Of a stretch of DNA of 64,000 nucleotides, positions 59,536 through 64,000 are shown piece by piece. The DNA is taken from contig NZ_CP108006.1 of the NCBI RefSeq assembly GCF_036127095.1, positions 8,113,501 to 8,177,500 on the forward strand, written 5' to 3'. The notes below the pieces were generated by a model, which saw only the letters and a list, made by a program, of their open reading frames with translations, made no database searches and had not been told where the DNA came from. The stretch comes from Streptomyces sp. NBC_00335 (GTDB lineage Bacteria > Actinomycetota > Actinomycetes > Streptomycetales > Streptomycetaceae). How positions within the stretch are numbered: position 1 is the first letter of the stretch; each line of letters begins with the position of its first letter. The position numbers were made by a program, and so were the translations under genes.

Positions 59536-60285
59536 TCAGCGGGCGGCGGATTCCGCTTCCGCCGGCCGCCGCCGGGTGCGCGCACGCTCCGCGCCCCGCC
59601 CGGCCTCCCGGGCCAGCGCCGGGGCGCAGAGCCACCAGGCGACCAGCCCGGCCCCCGCTCCCGCCACCGCCCCGGCGGCGGTGTCGCTGAGCCAGTGCGC
59701 GTGCAGCCAGGTGCGGCTCCACATCATCGCCAGCGTGAACACCGCGCCGCCGATCCACCACGCCCGGCGCCGGGCCGCCGGGACGAGGAGCGCGCCGACG
59801 ATGACGACCAGGAGCGCCGCACTGGCAGCGTGCCCGGAGGGGAAGGATCCGTGGTCGACCCGGACCAGCGGATTCTCCGGGCGCGGCCGGTCCACCAGGT
59901 GCTTGAGGCTCTGCACGACGAGCATGTTTCCGGCCATGTAGACGAGGAAGAGGAACCCTGCCGACACCCACCGTCGGCGGACGAGCAGGAAGAGCAGCAG
60001 GGCGAGCGGGACGACGGCGCCCACCGGGCCCCCGAACCAGTTCAGCAGCGTGGCGACCACGGAGGGGAACCCCTCGTGCGGTCCGCCCATCCAGGTCAGC
60101 CAGCGGTCGTCGAGGCCCTGGAAGGGCGGCCGTGCGACGTCCCTGCGGACGACGAGCGCGAGCGCGGCGGCGGATCCGAGCAGCGCGATTCCGAGGGTGA
60201 GGAGGCCGGTGCTCCTGCTGCCCGGGTCCGTCGCGGACGCGGCTGCGCCGGCTTCGAGGGGTGGGTCGACGGGGATCGTGGACAT
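59536..60285 (-). CDS. PAP2-family membrane phosphatase (copy 2)
   Basis: 249-residue integral membrane phosphatase. Motifs: KHLVDRPRP, FPSGHAASAAL (intact PSGH) and MMWSRTWLHAHWLSDTAAGAVAG. Five or six hydrophobic segments follow an acidic N-terminus (TDPGSRSTG). It shares MMWSRTWxHAxWLSDT with the copy at 22439 but keeps the PSGH His that copy 1 lacks. ATG 60285. Upstream is a promoter with TTACACGTGTAA (60407-60453). The leader 60300-60360 is a GAGGGGAA-type purine repeat on the plus strand. The convergent DUF2330 stop is only 18 bp from its stop. Confidence 0.9.
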   Translation of the reverse strand: MSTIPVDPPLEAGAAASATDPGSRSTGLLTLGIALLGSAAALALVVRRDVARPPFQGLDDRWLTWMGGPHEGFPSVVATLLNWFGGPVGAVVPLALLLFLLVRRRWVSAGFLFLVYMAGNMLVVQSLKHLVDRPRPENPLVRVDHGSFPSGHAASAALLVVIVGALLVPAARRRAWWIGGAVFTLAMMWSRTWLHAHWLSDTAAGAVAGAGAGLVAWWLCAPALAREAGRGAERARTRRRPAEAESAAR

Positions 60286-60406
60286 GGCTGTGCTGCCTCT
60301 CGCGGCGGGTGGAAAAAGAGGGGGAACGAGGGGAATGAGGGGAACGCGGGGAAGGGGTGGCGCGTGCAGGAGGTGTGGCTGGTCGAGGTGTGGCCACATC
60401 TCGTGC

Positions 60407-60453
60407 TTACACGTGTAATCAGGGAATGTAGCCATGCCTTTCCCGCACCACAA
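60407..60453 (-). promoter_or_regulatory. Promoter with TTACACGTGTAA operator for PAP2 copy 2
   Basis: Minus strand: TTGTGG (60448-60453), 17 bp, TACATT (60425-60430), then CCCTGATTACACGTGTAA with the exact palindrome at 60407-60418. The order, the TTGTGG -35 and the TGATTACACGTGTAA block are the same as at 16532-16578, which strongly supports a shared regulator. Confidence 0.65.
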
Positions 60454-60485
60454 CCCCCGCGCGACCGGCAGCCCTGCCGTCCGGC

Positions 60486-61538
60486 TCAGTTCCGCCCGCC
60501 GGCCCCCGGCCGGATGATCGTGATTCCGGGCCCCGGCGCCGTGCCCATCGCCGCCAGCGCGGCCGGCGCCCCGTCCAGCGGGATCGTGGAGGTGACCAGC
60601 AGGTCCGGCCGCAGTGCCCCGGAGCGGACCAGTTCCATCATCGGCGGGTAGGCGTGCGCGGCCATCCCGTGGCTGCCGAGGATCTCCAGCTCCCACCCGA
60701 TGACCCGCTCCATCGGCAGCGCCGCGGCCCCCCGCGCCGCGGGCAGCAGCCCGACCTGTACGTGCCGACCGCGCCGGCGCAGCCCGGACACCGACGCCGC
60801 CGCCGTGGCCGCGGAGCCGAGTGCGTCGAGCGACAGGTGCGCACCGCCGCGCGTGTGCTCCCGTACGGCCTCGGCGGCGTCGCCCCGCCCCGGATCCACG
60901 CAGTGCGCGGCCCCGAAGGCCCGCGCCAGCTCCAGCGCCGCCGGCGCGGTGTCCACGGCCACCACCCGGGCCCCCGCCGCCACCGCGATCATCACGGCCG
61001 ACAGCCCCACCCCGCCGCAGCCGTGTACGGCGACCCACTCGCCCGGCGCCACCCGCCCCTGCGCGACGACGGCCCGGAAGGCCGTCGCGAACCGGCAGCC
61101 GAGCCCGGCCGCGGTGTCGTACGAGAGCTCCTCGGGCACGGCCACCAGATTGACGTCGGCGTGCTCCAGCGCCACGTACTCGGCGAAGGACCCCCAGTGC
61201 GTGAACCCCGGCTGCGTCTGCCGGGCGCACACCTGGTGCTGCCCGGCGGCGCATTCGGCGCAGCTTCCGCACGCGCACACGAAGGGCACCGTGACCCGGT
61301 CCCCGGCGCGCCAGTTGGCGACTCCCGAGCCCACCGCCTCGACCACACCGGCCAGTTCGTGGCCGGGCACGTGCGGGAGCGTGATGTCCGGGTCGTGGCC
61401 CATCCACCCGTGCCAGTCGCTGCGGCACAGCCCGGTCGCCTCAACCCGTACGACCACCCCATCGGCGGCAGGCACCGGATCGGACACGTCCCGCACCTCG
61501 CCGGGCTCCCCGTACCGCTCGAACACCACCGCGCGCAC
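60486..61538 (-). CDS. Zinc-dependent alcohol dehydrogenase
   Basis: 350-residue medium-chain dehydrogenase. Catalytic zinc region [16 protein letters not shown] and [16 protein letters not shown], structural zinc Cys group [17 protein letters not shown], and NAD motif [15 protein letters not shown]. The last third reads [14 protein letters not shown], typical of the alcohol/threonine dehydrogenase group. GTG 61538 with GGAGG upstream is chosen over a start at 61646 that lacks conserved residues. The substrate is unknown; Cys-rich form resembles formaldehyde or long-chain alcohol enzymes. Its 3' end lies 33 bp before the PAP2 promoter. Confidence 0.9.
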   Translation of the reverse strand: MRAVVFERYGEPGEVRDVSDPVPAADGVVVRVEATGLCRSDWHGWMGHDPDITLPHVPGHELAGVVEAVGSGVANWRAGDRVTVPFVCACGSCAECAAGQHQVCARQTQPGFTHWGSFAEYVALEHADVNLVAVPEELSYDTAAGLGCRFATAFRAVVAQGRVAPGEWVAVHGCGGVGLSAVMIAVAAGARVVAVDTAPAALELARAFGAAHCVDPGRGDAAEAVREHTRGGAHLSLDALGSAATAAASVSGLRRRGRHVQVGLLPAARGAAALPMERVIGWELEILGSHGMAAHAYPPMMELVRSGALRPDLLVTSTIPLDGAPAALAAMGTAPGPGITIIRPGAGGRN

Positions 61539-61665
61539 GCCGACCGCCTCCAGTCGCCTGATCTGCCGGAACCGGCCCGAGCCGTCCGACCCGGGCTCTC
61601 TTGTCGGCCCCGGGCCCGGATGCGAAGCTGCCGGGACGACCACCACACACCATCAGGGGGACCCC

Positions 61666-61803
61666 ATGAACCGCAAGACGACCCGCAAGCGCGCGACGGC
61701 CGCCGCCGTGTCCGTCCTGCTCGCCCTCACCGTCACCGCCCTCGGCGCGAGCGCGTCGGCGCACGCGGCCGCGGGCGACAAGAAGGTCGAGGTCATCAAG
61801 TAG
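61666..61803 (+). CDS. 45-residue secreted peptide
   Basis: A small open frame with AGGGGG 5-6 bases upstream. The 45-residue product is almost all signal peptide (RKRATAAAVSVLLALTVTALGASASAHA) followed by a short charged tail, AAGDKKVEVIK, of about 11 residues after the predicted AHA cut. Divergent from the alcohol dehydrogenase gene (127 bp). It may be a secreted peptide or a degenerate small exported protein; I know no family. Confidence 0.6.
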   Translation: MNRKTTRKRATAAAVSVLLALTVTALGASASAHAAAGDKKVEVIK

Positions 61804-61853
61804 CGCCGAAAGCGGCCGGACCGGCTCCCGGGAGGTCTCCTACACTGGCGGGC

Positions 61854-62237
61854 ATGGTAAGCCGCATCAGTGAGCTGGTCATCGACTGTGCCGACCCCGA
61901 GCGCCTCGCCGCGTTCTGGAGCGAGGCCCTCGGCTACGTGGAGCTGGGCCGGGAGGACGACGGAAGCATCGAGATCGGGCCGCCCGGCGCCGGTTTCGGA
62001 GGTCCGCAGCCCACCCTCGTCCTCAGCCCGAACAGCGACCCGCGGCGGGGGAAGCTCCGCCTGCACATCGACGTCAACCCCGTCGACCGCGACCAGGACG
62101 CCGAGCTGGAGCGCCTGCTCGCCCTCGGCGCCCGGCCGGTCGACATCGGTCAGACCGGCGCCGAGAGCTGGCACACCCTGGCCGACCCGGAAGGCAATGA
62201 GTTCTGCCTCCTGCGCACCCGCCTGCAGCCCCTCTGA
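61854..62237 (+). CDS. VOC-superfamily (glyoxalase-like) protein
   Basis: 127-residue VOC-fold protein. SELVIDCADPERLAAFWSEALGYVE is the usual first module and LRLHIDVNPVDRD plus WHTLADPEGNEFCLL the second, with Glu of the metal site in GNEF. ATG 61854. Related streptomycete proteins are annotated as glyoxalase/bleomycin-resistance-like; no resistance function is proved. It follows the small secreted peptide gene by 50 bp. Confidence 0.85.
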   Translation: MVSRISELVIDCADPERLAAFWSEALGYVELGREDDGSIEIGPPGAGFGGPQPTLVLSPNSDPRRGKLRLHIDVNPVDRDQDAELERLLALGARPVDIGQTGAESWHTLADPEGNEFCLLRTRLQPL

Positions 62238-62303
62238 GCCGTACACGCACGGCCCACGGCCCTGCGCCCCCGGCTCGGTGGGGCCCGTCGGCTTCGGACA
62301 GGC

Positions 62304-63011
62304 CTAGGAAGGCTTGACGGAGGACCAGGCGGTGACGGTCACCTTGCCGTCGCAGAAGGCGAACACGCCGTCGTCCATGGCGATCTGGTGCTTCCCGGCG
62401 CCGAGTACGCCGATGACCACGGTCGGGTAGCTGTCCGGGGTCGCGCCGGACGTGCAGTAGCCGTCCGCCTCGCCCTGGACCTGCACGAACGTGAGCTTCG
62501 TCCACGCGCGGGCGCCCGGGGCCAGCACCACGTCGGCGGCGTCGGGGCCGGTGTGGGTGGTGGCCAGCGGCTTGTTCTTCTCCGGCGAGCCGTTGCCCGC
62601 CGCCGCGACCGTCGGGTACCCGTACACCTTGCAGGGGGACGCGGAGGCGTTGGTGACGGAGACGATGGCGGCCCCGGTCCCCGTGCCGGGCGGGCGGACG
62701 TCGGCCTGGTGCCCCTCGGAGACCTTGATGTCGTCGACCGTGCAGGGCTTCTTCGTCGCGCCGCCGGAGGGGGAGGCCGAGGGGGACGCGCCGCCCGTGG
62801 AGCCGCCGCTCGCGCCGCTGCTGGTCGTTCCGCCCTTGTCGCCGCCGGTGGCCGTGGGCTCGGCCGGCCGCGAGCTCGCGGTCGGCGTCGACGGGCCGCC
62901 GGCCCCGACGTCGCCGTCGCCGGTCGGCGTGCAGCCCGTCATCAGGGCTGCGGCCGCCAGGGCCGTCGCCAGAGCCGCCGCGGTCCGGCCGATGCCTGCT
63001 GTGTACTGCAT
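62304..63011 (-). CDS. DUF4232 lipoprotein
   Basis: 235-residue lipoprotein. Signal peptide and lipobox ALMTGCTPTG (Cys about residue 27), then a long Gly/Ser/Thr linker (TASSRPAEPTATGGDKGG...) and a DUF4232 domain (about 90-235: DIKVSEGHQADVRPPGTGTGAAIVSVTNASASPCKVYGYPTV; TVTAWSSVKPS). DUF4232 is secreted and common in Streptomyces, function unknown. ATG 63011 with GGGGAG upstream. Cys residues (PC KVYGYP; YCTSG; FCDG) likely form disulfides. Confidence 0.85.
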   Translation of the reverse strand: MQYTAGIGRTAAALATALAAAALMTGCTPTGDGDVGAGGPSTPTASSRPAEPTATGGDKGGTTSSGASGGSTGGASPSASPSGGATKKPCTVDDIKVSEGHQADVRPPGTGTGAAIVSVTNASASPCKVYGYPTVAAAGNGSPEKNKPLATTHTGPDAADVVLAPGARAWTKLTFVQVQGEADGYCTSGATPDSYPTVVIGVLGAGKHQIAMDDGVFAFCDGKVTVTAWSSVKPS

Positions 63012-63285
63012 TGGGTGCTCCCCGAGGTTCACGACCGGTCCCGCACCGGCACTCGCGTGCAGGAACACGTTCCCTGACCCGAGCAGGTTCCCGCTGCACG
63101 CCGCTGTGGCGGTTCCGTGACGCGCCCATGACGAACGGCCCGACACCCCGCCCCGCGACAGGCGGAACGATCCGGAGCCGCGCCCGTCACAGGATCGGCC
63201 GGAGCCCGGTTCCCAACCCGCGACGAAGGGTGCGGAGCCGACCTCGGCCGGCGAGCCCCTCGACACCGATATGCGGCTGCCGTCC

Positions 63286-64000
63286 TCATCTGCCCCGGCG
63301 CAGGGCCAGCTCCGCCAGGGCTTCCGGGGCGCCCGGCTGGTCGCGGATGCCGGGGAAGGCGTTGACGTCCACGATCAGGGGGGAGCCGTCGGCCGTGGCG
63401 ATGATGTCCACGCCGTAGACGTCCAGGGAGTAGACCTCGCCGACCCGGCGGGTCAGATCGGCCCAGCCCTCCGGGAGCCGGGGCAGCGGCAGCGTCGGGC
63501 CGCGGCCCCGCGCGGAGAGTTCCGAACGGCGCAGGGCCGCGAAGACGCGGTCGCCGATCGCCCAGAGCTTGTGGTCCCAGCCGCTGTTCGGGGCGAAGTC
63601 CTGGACCACCACCGGCTCGTCGGGCCAGTCGAGCGCCAGCTTCCCGAGGTGCGCGGCGTCGTCGACCCGGGCCACGAGGTCCGCGCGGCGGCTGTGGCGG
63701 CTCTTGACGACCACGGGGGAGATCAGCGGCGCCCCGGCCGCCCAGGACGCGAGCGCGCCGACGGTACGGGTTCCCGCGAACGGCAGCCCGGCCCGGACCG
63801 CCAGTTCCGCCATCAGGGTGCGGTCCTGGCAGAGCGTGGTCGCCGCGGCCGAGTTGACCACCGGAGCCCCGAGCCGCTCCAGCCGCCGGGCCAGTTCCAG
63901 TCCGGGCGGGGTGTGCGCCTTGAGGAGGTACGCATCGGCCGGCGCCCCGGCCGCCGCGTCCGGCGCGCCGGGATCCAGCAGCTCCACCCCGTGGCCGGCG
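63286..64000 (-). CDS. ATP-grasp protein (RimK-like), N-terminus cut by window edge
   Basis: C-terminal 230-240 residues of an ATP-grasp ligase. Visible motifs: VVNSAAATTLCQDRTLMAELAVRAGLPFAGT, VVVKSRHSRRADLV (ATP-binding Lys), VVVQDFAPNSGWDHKLWAIGDRVFAALRRS and VDIIATADGSPLIVDVNAFPGIRD with the metal-binding Asp/Asn. A GTG at 63987 could start it, but the reading frame is open to the edge and such proteins are about 300 residues, so it is treated as partial. Substrate unknown; RimK-like enzymes add Glu or other amino acids. Confidence 0.82.
   Translation of the reverse strand, partial: AGHGVELLDPGAPDAAAGAPADAYLLKAHTPPGLELARRLERLGAPVVNSAAATTLCQDRTLMAELAVRAGLPFAGTRTVGALASWAAGAPLISPVVVKSRHSRRADLVARVDDAAHLGKLALDWPDEPVVVQDFAPNSGWDHKLWAIGDRVFAALRRSELSARGRGPTLPLPRLPEGWADLTRRVGEVYSLDVYGVDIIATADGSPLIVDVNAFPGIRDQPGAPEALAELALRRGR

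Overview
The window is high-GC DNA (about 72% by eye) with frequent GTG starts, GGAGG-type ribosome binding sites, lipobox and twin-Gly secretion signals, LAL-type and LacI/GntR/PaaX/LysR regulators and many secreted hydrolases. This is typical of a Streptomyces (Actinomycetota) chromosome, probably outside the most conserved core. I see no rRNA, tRNA, CRISPR array, transposase or prophage gene.

Layout. 1-6310: a beta-glucan utilisation group (GH1 beta-glucosidase cut by the left edge, DUF305-like lipoprotein, CBM6-DUF1996 secreted protein, GH16 glucanase with two F5/8C modules) next to a LacI regulator with GGGAGCGCTCCC-type operators. 6323-15766: a seven-gene minus-strand operon for salicylate (or a close ortho-substituted benzoate) through CoA thioesters to gentisate and central metabolism: aryl-CoA ligase fused to a thioesterase, salicylyl-CoA 5-hydroxylase fused to an old-yellow-enzyme domain, nitrilase, gentisate 1,2-dioxygenase, FAH-family hydrolase, maleate isomerase and a PaaX regulator. 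15960-28177: HATPase kinase, three esterases, LacI regulator, a frameshifted beta-propeller lipoprotein, PAP2 phosphatase, MFS exporter and secreted SurE. 28484-32694: lipase-like hydrolase, divergent P450-like protein, PlsC-type acyltransferase and a free-standing ACP. 32733-47676: a NaChBac-like channel, CoA transferase, streptogrisin-like protease with Ig-like repeats, LAL regulator, GAPDH, FMN reductase, SDR, LysR and other single genes.

47776-58108: a phosphonate region. A GntR/UTRA regulator is divergent from an ABC importer plus HAD phosphatase. Further on, a second GntR/UTRA regulator faces a coupled pair resembling TmpB/PhnZ (HD-type mixed-valent diiron oxygenase) and TmpA (gamma-butyrobetaine-hydroxylase-like dioxygenase). 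The importer and the oxidative pair carry the same 16-bp palindrome class upstream (A-S-TTGT-N4-ACAA-S-T), which suggests joint control of uptake and C-P bond cleavage. 58303-64000: DUF2330 protein, a second PAP2 phosphatase, zinc alcohol dehydrogenase, a 45-residue secreted peptide, VOC protein, DUF4232 lipoprotein and a partial ATP-grasp protein.

Cross-cutting signal. The 12-bp palindrome TTACACGTGTAA occurs exactly twice, each just after a similar promoter (TTGTGG, 17-18 bp, TANNNT), ahead of an esterase gene and a PAP2 gene. Looser copies lie upstream of the LacI gene at 18112-19119 and in the PAP2/MFS spacer. This looks like a small uncharacterised regulon. Coordinates, motifs and palindromes were read directly from the sequence; family assignments rest on recognised motifs and were not checked by database search.
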